DNA from: Rhizobiaceae bacterium
GTDB taxonomy: Bacteria > Pseudomonadota > Alphaproteobacteria > Rhizobiales > Rhizobiaceae
DNA: 9,412 nt
Direction of reading: 5' to 3'
NCBI GenBank assembly: GCA_020696915.1
Contig: JAJFMR010000176.1
Location: 1 to 9,412, forward strand
Shown here: positions 1-6,945 of the stretch, piece after piece
How positions within the stretch are numbered: position 1 is the first letter of the stretch
Layout: every line of letters begins with the position of its first letter
The notes under the pieces: generated by a model
Told to the model about the DNA's origin: nothing
Database searches by the model: none
Seen by the model: only the letters and a program-made list of their open reading frames with translations
Made by a program: the position numbers and the translations under genes

Positions 1-561
1 GGGCGCTCGCGCAAGCGGCAGCCGGTGCTGCAGGCGGGAAACCGCGTCGACCTCATCTGGCGGGCGAGGCTCGACGAGCATCTCGGCACGTTTCAGGCGG
101 AAGCGGTCGAGTTGAATGCCGCGCGGCTGTTCGACAGCGCCGCTTCCGTTCACGGCCTGCAGGTGCTTGCCGCCCACGTCCGGCTGCTGCCGGAGCGCGA
201 TCCGCATGAGCGGCTTTACGATACGCTGCGCCTGGTGATCGCCCATCTGGAGGATGCCGAGGCGGCCGGGGAACTCGTCGTGCGCTTTGAAATGCTCCTG
301 CTCGACGAACTCGGCTTCGGTCTCGATCTTTCCGAATGCGCGGCCACCGGGGCACGCGACCTGCTTGCCTATGTGTCGCCGAAATCCGGACGCGCAGTGT
401 CGCGGGCCGCCGCCGAACCCTGGAAGGACAGGCTGCTCGCGCTGCCGGCTTTCATGTTGCATGGGTCGGGCCTGCGCGCCGGCGGGAACGACCTCGACGC
501 CGCTTTCCGGCTGACCGGCTACTTTCTGGGGCGCAATGTCTACGAGCCGCGCGGCATCTAG
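1..561 (+). CDS. recO: DNA repair protein RecO, 5'-truncated by window edge and ended early by an in-frame amber codon
   Basis: RecO works with RecF and RecR in recombinational repair, loading RecA onto SSB-coated single-stranded DNA in the cytoplasm. The frame is open from base 1 (GRSRKRQPVLQAGN...) and matches the alphaproteobacterial RecO body: the end of the N-terminal OB-fold, then the helical domain with LRLLPERDPHERLYDTL, FEMLLLDELGFGLDLSECAATG, YVSPKSGRAVS and the FRLTGYFLGRNVYEPRG signature. About 35-40 N-terminal residues lie outside the window. After EPRGI the frame meets TAG at 559-561, yet recognisable RecO C-terminal sequence continues beyond it, so the protein would lack roughly the last 28 residues. 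The family is usually about 245-255 residues; this one would be near 225. The family call is secure. Whether the short product works, or the stop is a sequencing error, cannot be told from sequence. Confidence 0.9.
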   Translation, partial: GRSRKRQPVLQAGNRVDLIWRARLDEHLGTFQAEAVELNAARLFDSAASVHGLQVLAAHVRLLPERDPHERLYDTLRLVIAHLEDAEAAGELVVRFEMLLLDELGFGLDLSECAATGARDLLAYVSPKSGRAVSRAAAEPWKDRLLALPAFMLHGSGLRAGGNDLDAAFRLTGYFLGRNVYEPRGI

Positions 562-648
562 GAGCCGCAGTCGCGGGCGGCCTTCCTGGCGGCGCTGAAG
601 CGCCACTACGCCGCACGGCCCGCCGGCGGTGGCGAGGGCGTGGCATGA
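562..648 (+). other. recO: Untranslated C-terminal remnant of recO beyond the premature stop
   Basis: Read in the same frame as recO, this stretch encodes 28 codons (beginning EPQSRAAFLAALKRHYAARP) and then TGA at 646-648. The motif 'SRAAFLAALKR' after EPRG is what the last helix of alphaproteobacterial RecO normally looks like, so this is the original gene end. It has no useful start codon of its own. A single base change at codon 559-561 (for example from CAG or GAG) would restore a full-length protein. Confidence 0.7.
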
Positions 649-717
649 GTGGCGCGGCCGCCCGCGCGGATGGGTGAGCGCCGTATCGAGGGGTAGCGGC
701 CCGGGGGTAGGGAAGAG

Positions 718-3441
718 ATGCTGCAAGAGCTGGTCCCGATAATTGCAATCGTGGTGCTTTTCGTGCTCGTCCTCCGGCAGCAGGGGCGGCTCGCGCTGCT
801 CGAGCGGGAGATCGGCGCGCTGCGCGAAATGCTGCTGCCGCGCGAGCCGCTGGGCGGACGAGAAACAGCGTCCGTTGCGGGGCGCCGCGTGGTGCCGGTC
901 GTTGCCGGCGCCGCAAAGGCGCCGGCCGAGCCGGAAGCGGCTGCGGTGCAAGGGCCGGAAGCCGGAGCAGCTGCCGCCGGTCCGTGGAGCCCGCCCGCCC
1001 CGTCGGCGCCGGCTTCCGAGGCCGCTTCGCCGCGGCAGCGCGGACGACCCGATATCGAGACAGCGCTCGGCACGCGGTGGGCCGTGTGGGTCGGCGGCAT
1101 CGCGCTGGCGCTTGGCGGCCTGTTCCTCGTCCGTTATTCGATCGAGGCCGGCATGTTCGGGCCCGGCGTCCGCCTGGGCATGGCGGCGCTGTTCGGGCTG
1201 GTTCTCGCCGCCGGGGGCGAGTTCATCCGGCGCACGGGCTTCAGGGTCCCGATCGAGGGACTGACCGGCGCCTACGTGCCGGGCATCCTGACTGCCGCCG
1301 GTTCCTTCACATTGTTCGGCACGGTCTACGCCGCGCATGGCGTCTATGGGTTCATCGGCCCCGGCCTCGCGTTTGCCCTGCTGGGAGCGATTGGCATCGG
1401 CACCATCGCGCTGGCGCTCGCCCACGGCCAGGCTTTGGCGGGAATCGGCCTGCTCGGCTCGATGGCGACGCCGATCCTCGTCTCGTCGCAGTCGCCGAGC
1501 GCCTGGGCGCTGTTCGGCTACCTTGCCATCGTTCTGGTCGCCAACACGGCAATCGCTCGGCTGCGCGGCTGGGTGCTGGTCGCCGCCGGCGGCTTTGCCG
1601 GCGTCGGTCTCTGGCAGGTGCTCTATCTGATCCCCGGCCAGCCGGTCGACCTCGCCGTCGTGACGTTCATCGACATGGCGATCCTCGCTGCACTCGCCGT
1701 GCTCTGGCTGCGCGGTCGGCCCGGCGACGTGCTCCCTGGCTCCGCGACCGACTGGCCGTCCACCGCCGCTGCCGTTTTCATGTCGGCCGCGGCAATGCGG
1801 CTGCTCCTCGGACCGGATCTGCAGCCGGCCGGCGGCGCCACCTGCGGCGCCGCCATCATCGTCGCGATGCTGCTCGTGGCGCTCTATCGGAGGCCGGCCG
1901 CGCCGCTGCTCCACGCGGCCGGCGCCGCGACAGTGCTGGTCTACGCCGGGGCAGCCTCGACCGGCACGGTCCTGCTTGGCGTTCCGGGCGGCGAGGTCAT
2001 TCTCGACTCGGAGCCGGTCTTTGCCGCAGCGGCGACGCTGCGCCCGGCCGGCACCGTGCTGGCGCTGGCCTTCCTGATGGCCGGGCTCCGGCACGGCAGC
2101 CGTATCGTGGCCACCGCGCCGTTGCATGCTGCAGCCTGGGTGGGCTGGGGCGCGCTCGTGCCGCTCGTCGTTCTCTTCTCGCTCTGGGTCCTCTTCGGCA
2201 ACCTCGACATCGACATTTTCCATGCATTGCTGGCGCTGCTGCTCGCCGCAATCCTGATTGCCGCAGCCGAGCGTGTGGCCCTGAACGAACGAACGCCGCG
2301 TGCCGGCGGGCCGGCGGTCTCGCTGGGCCTGGCCGGAGCCGGCATTGCCTCGATGCTGATGCTGCACATGGCATTCGGCTCGCTCTGGACCACCGTTCTC
2401 GCCGGTGCGGCTGCGGCCGTGCCGGCGCTGGCGACCCGTCTTCGCCGCTATCCGGTGCTCGGCTGGCTGGCGCTCGGCGCCGCGCTCGTGGTCGCCTGTC
2501 GTGTCTCGCTGGATCCGACGATCGTCGGCGCCGACCGGCTTGGCAGGACGCCGGTGTTCAACGCGCTGCTTCCCGGCTACGGCATTCCCGCGCTCGCTTT
2601 CGGCTTTGCCGCATGGCAACTGGCGCGTACGACGGATGGCCGGCCGCGCCTGGCCATGGAAGCGTCGGCTGCGCTCTTTTCCCTGCTCGCTCTGGCGATG
2701 CTCGTGCGCCACGCCATGCATGGCGGCGTGATCGACGACGCCCTGCCGACGCTTGCCGAGCAGGCGATCTATACGCTGCTGGCGATCGGCGCCGGCGCCA
2801 TCCTGGTCGCCATCGACACGCGGTCGCCGAGCGCCGTGCTGCGCATTGGCTCGCTGGCAGCGGGCGTGCTCTCGACGGCCTTCGTCGTCGGTCAGCATTT
2901 CGTGTTCTTGAACCCGCTGCTCACCGATGAAGCGACGGGACGCGTCCCGGTCTTCAACCTCCTCTTCCTTGCCTATCTTCTGCCGGCACTGGCGGCCGGC
3001 GCGCTGGCGCTCTACGCCCGCGGCAAGCGCCCGCAATGGTATTCGGCGATGCTCGGGCTGCTCGGCTCGGCGCTTTTTTTCGCTTATGCGACGCTGTCGG
3101 TCAGGCGGCTGTTCCAGGGCGAGCACCTCGCCCACTGGGCCGGCATGGGCCAGTTCGAAACCTGGTCCTACTCGGCCTTGTGGCTCGGCATGGGCGTCGG
3201 GCTCCTGGTGGCGGGCCTGCGGATCAGGTCGCAGGTGGTGCGCGTCGCCTCCGCCGTGCTGATCGCCGTCGCCGTGGCCAAGGTGTTCATCTTCGACATG
3301 TCGGAGCTGGAGGGCGTGCTGCGAGCGCTGTCGTTCATCGGTCTCGGCGCCGTGCTGATCGGCATCGGACTGTTTTATCAGAGGCTGCTTGGCAGGGATG
3401 TCCGGGCCGACGCCATGCCGGCGCCGCCGGCAAGCGCCTGA
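718..3441 (+). CDS. DUF2339 family polytopic membrane protein
   Basis: A 907-residue predicted inner-membrane protein of the DUF2339 family, whose biochemical role is not established. Residues about 4-20 form an N-terminal membrane helix, 22-40 a short charged helical stretch that could be a coiled coil (QQGRLALLEREIGALREML), and 45-110 an Ala/Pro/Glu-rich linker. From D112 (DIETALGTRWAVWVGGIALA) the family core begins and runs as some two dozen hydrophobic segments to about residue 893, ending with the typical KVFIFDMSELEGVLRALSFI block and a short polar tail. The ATG at 718 is preceded by AGGGA at 709-713, a good ribosome-binding site. The gene begins 69 bases after the original recO end, so it may share its transcript. 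It converges on the MFS gene with 34 bases between stop codons. Family assignment is secure; a role in envelope or polysaccharide biology would be a guess. Confidence 0.9.
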   Translation: MLQELVPIIAIVVLFVLVLRQQGRLALLEREIGALREMLLPREPLGGRETASVAGRRVVPVVAGAAKAPAEPEAAAVQGPEAGAAAAGPWSPPAPSAPASEAASPRQRGRPDIETALGTRWAVWVGGIALALGGLFLVRYSIEAGMFGPGVRLGMAALFGLVLAAGGEFIRRTGFRVPIEGLTGAYVPGILTAAGSFTLFGTVYAAHGVYGFIGPGLAFALLGAIGIGTIALALAHGQALAGIGLLGSMATPILVSSQSPSAWALFGYLAIVLVANTAIARLRGWVLVAAGGFAGVGLWQVLYLIPGQPVDLAVVTFIDMAILAALAVLWLRGRPGDVLPGSATDWPSTAAAVFMSAAAMRLLLGPDLQPAGGATCGAAIIVAMLLVALYRRPAAPLLHAAGAATVLVYAGAASTGTVLLGVPGGEVILDSEPVFAAAATLRPAGTVLALAFLMAGLRHGSRIVATAPLHAAAWVGWGALVPLVVLFSLWVLFGNLDIDIFHALLALLLAAILIAAAERVALNERTPRAGGPAVSLGLAGAGIASMLMLHMAFGSLWTTVLAGAAAAVPALATRLRRYPVLGWLALGAALVVACRVSLDPTIVGADRLGRTPVFNALLPGYGIPALAFGFAAWQLARTTDGRPRLAMEASAALFSLLALAMLVRHAMHGGVIDDALPTLAEQAIYTLLAIGAGAILVAIDTRSPSAVLRIGSLAAGVLSTAFVVGQHFVFLNPLLTDEATGRVPVFNLLFLAYLLPALAAGALALYARGKRPQWYSAMLGLLGSALFFAYATLSVRRLFQGEHLAHWAGMGQFETWSYSALWLGMGVGLLVAGLRIRSQVVRVASAVLIAVAVAKVFIFDMSELEGVLRALSFIGLGAVLIGIGLFYQRLLGRDVRADAMPAPPASA
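904..926 (+). repeat. Perfect 9-bp inverted repeat with 5-base loop inside the DUF2339 linker
   Basis: GCCGGCGCC at 904-912, loop GCAAA at 913-917, GGCGCCGGC at 918-926. It lies early in the gene, in codons for the Ala/Pro-rich linker. An all-GC stem of this length would be stable in the mRNA, but Ala/Gly/Pro codons in GC-rich DNA make such palindromes fairly likely by chance. No function is assigned. Confidence 0.5.
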
Positions 3442-3475
3442 AGATCGGACCGCCAGGCAGGTTCGCCGGCTCTCG

Positions 3476-4711
3476 CTACTCGGCTGCCATCGGCTGCAGC
3501 CGTTCGACGGGCCGTTCCTCTATCGGCCAATGCACGACGGCGGCGAAGATGCCCAGCGCGACCCCCAGCCACCACACGGGGTCGTAGGTCCCGAACCGGT
3601 CGTAAAGGTAACCGCCCATCCACACGCCGAGGAAGGATCCGATCTGGTGCGACAGAAAGACGACACCGCCGAGCATGCCGAGGTGGCGCGTGCCGAACAT
3701 CACCGCCACCAGGCCGTTGGTCGGCGGCACGGTCGACAGCCATAGGAGGCCCATGACCACCGAGAAGACGATGACGCTCGTCCCTGTCTGCGGCAGCAGC
3801 AGAAAAACCGTTACGGCAACCGAGCGGCCGATATAGATCCAGGCCAGGAAGATGGGTTTGGAGTATCGCTGACCGATCGCGCCGGCGGCCAGCGATCCGA
3901 TGATGTTGAAGAAGCCGATGAGGGCAAGCGCGATCACCGCGTAGCGCGCATCGATGCCGAGGTCACCGATATAGGCGGGGAAGTGCGCGGTGATGAAGGC
4001 GATCTGGAAGCCGCAGACGAAGAAGCCGGCGACGAGCAGCATGTAGCTCCTGTGGGCGGCGGCCTCCGACAGGGCGTCGGCCAGGGATTGGGAAACGGCG
4101 TGCTGCAACCCCGCACCAGAAGCCTGCGAGCTGCCCCGGAGCGGCGCCGCCAGCACCGGGATCGCCAGCATCATGACGCTCATGATGATCAGCGTGTCCG
4201 ACCATCCGTAGGCCGAGATGAGGCCCTGGCTGAAGGGTGCGAAGAGAAACATCCCCGCCGAACCGGCAGCCGTGCCGATGCCGAACACCATGGAGCGGCG
4301 TTCCGGCGGCGTGTGGCGTGCGAAGGCCGCCAGCACGATGGAGAAGGAGCCAGCCGCGACGCCCATGCCGGCGAGCACGCCGCCGCCGATGTGGAGCAGC
4401 GCGGGGCTGTCGGCGACCGCCATCATCCATAGCCCGGCGGCGTAGATGATGCCGCCGAGCGCCAGAACCCGCCAGGTGCCGTAGCGGTCTGCGATCGCGC
4501 CGAAGATCGGCAGGCTCAGCCCCCAGGAGAGGTTCTGGATGGCCATCGCCAGGCCGAAAGTGGTCCTGTCCCAGCCTCTGTCGGCGAGCATCGGCAGCTG
4601 GAAGAATCCCATCGCCGAACGGGGGCCGAAGGTCATCGCCGCAATCACGCAGCCGCAGATTATGATCAGCCAGGGTACCGACCGGGTCGAGTTCGGGTTC
4701 TGCAGCGTCAT
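3476..4711 (-). CDS. MFS transporter (12 transmembrane segments)
   Basis: A 411-residue Major Facilitator Superfamily secondary transporter of the inner membrane; substrate unknown. Helices appear as two bundles of six. The first runs from about residue 13 to 190 and contains the motif A-like loop GAIADRYGTWRVL (71-83) between helices 2 and 3. A polar loop of about 190-220 follows, then the second bundle from 222 to 395 with FVCGFQIAFITAHFPAYI at 231-248 and the motif-A echo GGYLYDRFGTYDP at 366-378. The C-terminus is a short charged tail. Overall it resembles MFS members annotated near the monocarboxylate/oxalate-formate type, but that subgroup call is tentative. The ATG at 4711 has GGAG (complement of 4718-4721) six bases upstream and a plausible promoter just before it. 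It is transcribed away from the sigma-factor operon. Confidence 0.9.
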   Translation of the reverse strand: MTLQNPNSTRSVPWLIIICGCVIAAMTFGPRSAMGFFQLPMLADRGWDRTTFGLAMAIQNLSWGLSLPIFGAIADRYGTWRVLALGGIIYAAGLWMMAVADSPALLHIGGGVLAGMGVAAGSFSIVLAAFARHTPPERRSMVFGIGTAAGSAGMFLFAPFSQGLISAYGWSDTLIIMSVMMLAIPVLAAPLRGSSQASGAGLQHAVSQSLADALSEAAAHRSYMLLVAGFFVCGFQIAFITAHFPAYIGDLGIDARYAVIALALIGFFNIIGSLAAGAIGQRYSKPIFLAWIYIGRSVAVTVFLLLPQTGTSVIVFSVVMGLLWLSTVPPTNGLVAVMFGTRHLGMLGGVVFLSHQIGSFLGVWMGGYLYDRFGTYDPVWWLGVALGIFAAVVHWPIEERPVERLQPMAAE

Positions 4712-4731
4712 GCGGGTCTCCGGAACGCGGC

Positions 4732-4760
4732 TACATAGCCCAATCGAGCTGCCCTTTCAA
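4732..4760 (-). promoter_or_regulatory. Candidate sigma-70-type promoter of the MFS gene
   Basis: On the minus strand TTGAAA (4760-4755) is followed after 17 bases by TATGTA (4737-4732). The -35 is 5/6 to TTGACA; the -10 is weaker, but its CTATGT register resembles the CTATAT preferred by rhizobial housekeeping sigma factors. Transcription would begin near 4725, giving a short leader with the GGAG ribosome-binding site. Inferred from sequence only. Confidence 0.4.
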
Positions 4761-4772
4761 AATGAATTGGTT

Positions 4773-4803
4773 GCATCGGATGCTTCAATGCCGTTGATGC
4801 ATC
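4773..4803. repeat. Clustered GCATC/GATGC palindromes in the divergent MFS-sigma control region
   Basis: GCATC-G-GATGC at 4773-4783 and the palindrome GATGCATC at 4796-4803 share the same half-site, with centres about 22 bases (two helical turns) apart. They sit just upstream of the candidate MFS -35 and just before the candidate ECF promoter, a usual place for a dimeric regulator to bind. No regulator is identified. Confidence 0.3.
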
Positions 4804-4812
4804 ACCCCGCCG

Positions 4813-4838
4813 GGAATAACGGTGCGGTGCCGTGCGTT
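4813..4838 (+). promoter_or_regulatory. Candidate ECF-type promoter for the sigma/anti-sigma operon
   Basis: GGAAT at 4813-4817, then a 17-base spacer, then CGTT at 4835-4838. This resembles the GGAA-rich -35 and CGTT -10 arrangement recognised by several alphaproteobacterial ECF sigma factors. It lies about 150 bases before the sigma ATG, in the right orientation, so the sigma factor may drive its own operon, as is common for ECF factors. The match is short and the specificity of this sigma factor is unknown. Confidence 0.35.
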
Positions 4839-4988
4839 CATGGGGCGGCGGAGGTGGCGCGTCTTCACATGGCCTGATCGTGTCCGGCCGGAAGGGTGTG
4901 CTCGCCGCGCCGGCGACTTCGGCTTGTGCTGCAGGGCGAACGGGGCTTCAATCGCGGCGACGCGACGCGAGGTGGCAGACGGGCCGAC

Positions 4989-5507
4989 ATGAAGGACAGG
5001 AAGGCAGCGATCCTTGCGGAAATCCCGCGTCTCAGGCGCTATGCGCGCGCCCTTCTTCACGATGCCGACGCGGCGGACGATCTGGTCCAGGACTGTCTCG
5101 AGCGGGCGCTGCTCAGGCTTGACAACTGGCAGACGGGCGAAAGCCCCCGGCGCTGGCTGTTCACCATCATGCATCATCTGTTTGTCGACCAGATGCGCAA
5201 GTCCAGGCGACGCTCAGAGGTCGTCATGCTGACGCTCGACGATTCCGAGGCGCTGTCGTCCCCGGCGACGCAGACGGAGACCATCGCCTCGCGCGAGATC
5301 GTCGATGCGTTGCAGGCGGTGAGTCCCGACCGGAGGGCGGCACTCCTGATGGTCGGTATCGAAGGGTTTTCCTACGCCGAAGCGGCAAATATCCTGGGCA
5401 TCCCCGCCGGCACGCTGATGTCGAGGATCGCCAGGGGCCGCGAGGAACTGCGCGGCCTTCTCGACGATGCGTCGCGCCGCCGGATGATAAGAGTGGTCGA
5501 GCGATGA
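4989..5507 (+). CDS. ECF RNA polymerase sigma factor (sigma-70 family)
   Basis: A 172-residue extracytoplasmic-function sigma factor that directs RNA polymerase to a small regulon. Region 2 spans about residues 8-72, with DADAADDLVQDCLERAL at 25-41 (core binding) and WLFTIMHHLFVDQMRKSRRR at 56-75 (-10 recognition). A variable linker with LDDSEALSSP follows. Region 4 spans about 103-157, with the helix-turn-helix GFSYAEAANILGIPAGTLMS at 126-145 and a following RIARGREEL (-35 recognition). ATG 4989 is chosen because homology to the family begins right after it; a GTG at 4896 in the same frame would add 31 Arg/Gly-rich residues unlike any sigma N-terminus. Its ribosome-binding site is weak: GAGG sits 16 bases upstream. 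Its stop overlaps the anti-sigma start by ATGA. There is no C-terminal SnoaL-type or other extension. The ECF subgroup is not assigned. Confidence 0.93.
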   Translation: MKDRKAAILAEIPRLRRYARALLHDADAADDLVQDCLERALLRLDNWQTGESPRRWLFTIMHHLFVDQMRKSRRRSEVVMLTLDDSEALSSPATQTETIASREIVDALQAVSPDRRAALLMVGIEGFSYAEAANILGIPAGTLMSRIARGREELRGLLDDASRRRMIRVVER

Positions 5508-6292
5508 CCGCGCGCGACTACACCGAGCGCGACATCCACATGTCGCTGGACGGCGAACTGCCGGCGGAGGAAGCCGCGGACTTCCAGGCCTGGCTTGCCG
5601 CCAATCCGGAAATGAAGGCGAGGAGCAGCCGCTTCGAGGCGGACCGTGCCGGTCTGCGCCGGGCGTTGGCCGGCGTGCTCGACGAGCCGTTGCCGGAACG
5701 GTTCGCGCGAATCGTCTCCGGCGAGCGGGTCCCTGCCAGGCGGGCGGTTCTGTGGCGCAGCGCCGCCGCGGCGGCCGCCATTTTCGCTGTCGGCGCGCTT
5801 GGCGGCTACCTCGCCGGCGTCGGCGACCTTGGGCTCGGCGCGTCGGCCGATGACCGCATCGCCGAGCAGGCGATTGCCGCCCACACCGTCTATTCGGCGG
5901 AACAGAGGCATGCCGTCGAGGTCGGCGCCGACGACCGCGACCATCTCCTGGGCTGGCTGTCCAAGCGCACCGGCGTCACTTTGATCGCTCCGGACCTGGC
6001 CGCCGAAGGCTTCGAGCTGGTGGGAGGCCGCCTGCTTCCCTCCGGGGGGAAGCCGGCCGCGATGCTGCTCTACGAGGACGCCGGCAAGAACCGCATCTCG
6101 GTCTATGTCACGGGGGATGGCGAGGCAAAGGCCCGCGGCACCTACGCCGATGCCGACGGCGGCCCGAGCGCGATCTACTGGCTCGATGAAGGCTATGCCT
6201 GCGCGGTCGTCGGCACGCTTCCGAAAGAGCGGCTGGCCGATGTGGCGAGAAGCGCCTGGCGGCAGCTGGCGGCCGGCGCCGGCATCGGCTGA
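5504..6292 (+). CDS. Transmembrane anti-sigma factor, partner of the upstream ECF sigma factor
   Basis: A 262-residue single-pass membrane protein that should hold the ECF sigma factor inactive until an envelope signal arrives. Residues 1-60 form the cytoplasmic sigma-binding part: YTERDIHMSLDGELPAEEAA, then an amphipathic stretch rich in Arg/Glu. Residues about 82-106 are the membrane helix, flanked by Arg. The rest is periplasmic and contains HTVYSAEQRHAVEV (127-140), HLLGWLSKRTGV and AMLLYEDAGKNRISVYV, a pattern typical of RsiW/COG5662-like anti-sigma factors in alphaproteobacteria. The N-domain has no His-x3-Cys-x2-Cys zinc motif; the only Cys is at about 233, in the periplasmic part. It therefore belongs to the zinc-free type and is unlikely to sense through an N-terminal thiol switch. 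The ATGA overlap (5504-5507) implies translational coupling and balanced amounts. Confidence 0.88.
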   Translation: MTARDYTERDIHMSLDGELPAEEAADFQAWLAANPEMKARSSRFEADRAGLRRALAGVLDEPLPERFARIVSGERVPARRAVLWRSAAAAAAIFAVGALGGYLAGVGDLGLGASADDRIAEQAIAAHTVYSAEQRHAVEVGADDRDHLLGWLSKRTGVTLIAPDLAAEGFELVGGRLLPSGGKPAAMLLYEDAGKNRISVYVTGDGEAKARGTYADADGGPSAIYWLDEGYACAVVGTLPKERLADVARSAWRQLAAGAGIG

Positions 6293-6308
6293 CGACTTGG
6301 ACCCGACC

Positions 6309-6325
6309 AGGGCAGAGTCATGATG
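6309..6325 (+). promoter_or_regulatory. Ribosome-binding site and ATG pair out of frame with the GNAT coding sequence
   Basis: AGGG at 6309-6312 lies seven bases before ATG 6320, followed at once by a second ATG at 6323: the best initiation site in this gap. Both ATGs are in a frame that ends at TGA 6464-6466 without protein-like sequence. GNAT-like sequence (EAGRALRLDALSAIE) begins at 6327 in the other frame, directly after a TGA at 6321-6323. One base inserted (or two removed) near 6323-6327 would join this start to the enzyme. Confidence 0.5.
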
Positions 6326-6356
6326 CGAGGCAGGCCGCGCACTTCGACTGGACGCA

Positions 6357-6824
6357 TTGTCCGCGATCGAGAACGCCGTGTTTGCGAGCGACCGCATTTC
6401 CCCGAGATCTCTCGGCCGGCTGATCCGCAGCGCGTCCGCCTCGGTCCTCGTGGCGACCGTTGGTGATGTCGTCGTCGGCTATTTCGTTCTCCTGTTTCGC
6501 GCCGGCAGCAGCAGGGCCCGGCTCTATTCCATCGCCATCGCGCCGCAACAGGCCGGGAGGGGCCTTGGGAAGGCGCTCCTCGCCGCAGCTGAGCGGGAGG
6601 CAGAGCGGCGGGCGGCGGCTTCTCTCCATCTCGAGGTCCGCGCCGACAATTCCCGGGCTGTTTGCCTCTACGAACGGAACGGCTACCGCCGGTTCGGCAG
6701 GCTGGATTCCTACTACGCCGACGGCGCAGCAGCGCTCCGCTTCGAAAAGGTCCTGTCATCGAAAAAAAGGCCGAAGCCAATTGCGGCTCGCAGCGCTCGC
6801 CCATCCGGAACCGCCCCATCGTGA
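6357..6824 (+). CDS. GNAT family N-acetyltransferase (RimI-like), 5' end uncertain or frameshifted
   Basis: GNAT enzymes move an acetyl group from acetyl-CoA to an amine. Counting from TTG 6357, the protein has the strand VLVATVGDVVVGYFVLLF (30-47), the acetyl-CoA-binding motif A RLYSIAIAPQQAGRGLGKAL (55-74, with Q-x-x-G-x-G as QAGRGLG), LHLEVRADNSRAVCLYERNGYRRFG (90-114, the motif B region typical of RimI), and YYADGAAALRFEKVL closing the fold. The tail from about 134 is basic and not family-like. TTG 6357 is only the first available start in frame: homology extends upstream to about 6327, where TGA 6321-6323 blocks it. Use of TTG would lose the first strand of the fold. The gene may be inactivated or carry a sequence error. 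It ends 121 bases before the RimK-like gene, and the two are probably co-transcribed. Confidence 0.75.
   Translation: MSAIENAVFASDRISPRSLGRLIRSASASVLVATVGDVVVGYFVLLFRAGSSRARLYSIAIAPQQAGRGLGKALLAAAEREAERRAAASLHLEVRADNSRAVCLYERNGYRRFGRLDSYYADGAAALRFEKVLSSKKRPKPIAARSARPSGTAPS
6762..6768 (+). other. A7 homopolymer in the GNAT gene, possible slippage site
   Basis: Seven adenines stand out in GC-rich coding DNA, read as TCG AAA AAA AGG. The A-tract lies right after the last family-like residues (FEKVL). If one A were added, the frame would pass the stop at 6822 and end with TGA at 6947-6949, overlapping the downstream ATG as ATGA. This could be transcriptional slippage, a real indel or nothing; the added tail of about 60 residues is not recognisable. 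Confidence 0.3.
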
Positions 6825-6945
6825 GCGACGTTTGCGATCTGCGAGGACGCGGCGTCGACCGGTGCCCGGCGGCTTGGGTTGCCCCGGTTCCGGACAATCG
6901 CGCCACTCGCGGCACCGCCGCGATCACAGGAAAGCGTCGAGATCG

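Noticed and set aside
645..680. Tiny plus-strand ORF (ATGAGTGGC...) overlapping the original recO stop
   Set aside because: About ten codons, no ribosome-binding site and no known counterpart.
984..2930. Plus-strand 648-codon open frame within the DUF2339 gene
   Set aside because: The translation is Arg/Ala-rich with no membrane segments or family pattern; it is a frame shadow of the DUF2339 gene.
3426..3470. Nested inverted repeats (GCCGGC and GCCTG/CAGGC) between the DUF2339 and MFS stops, as a terminator
   Set aside because: The arms are short and unequally spaced, the loop is 13 bases and no T-run follows; chance is likely in GC-rich DNA.
4896..4988. GTG start giving the sigma factor 31 extra N-terminal residues
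   Set aside because: The added residues are Arg/Gly-rich and unlike sigma region 2; homology starts right after ATG 4989.
5372..6397. Minus-strand 341-codon open frame opposite the sigma/anti-sigma pair
   Set aside because: No recognisable domain, and the opposite strand carries convincing overlapping genes.
6460..6945. Upstream extension of the RimK-like frame by 162 codons
   Set aside because: The extension overlaps the GNAT gene in another frame and reads as Ser/Arg/Pro-rich noise; the family N-terminus begins at ATG 6946.
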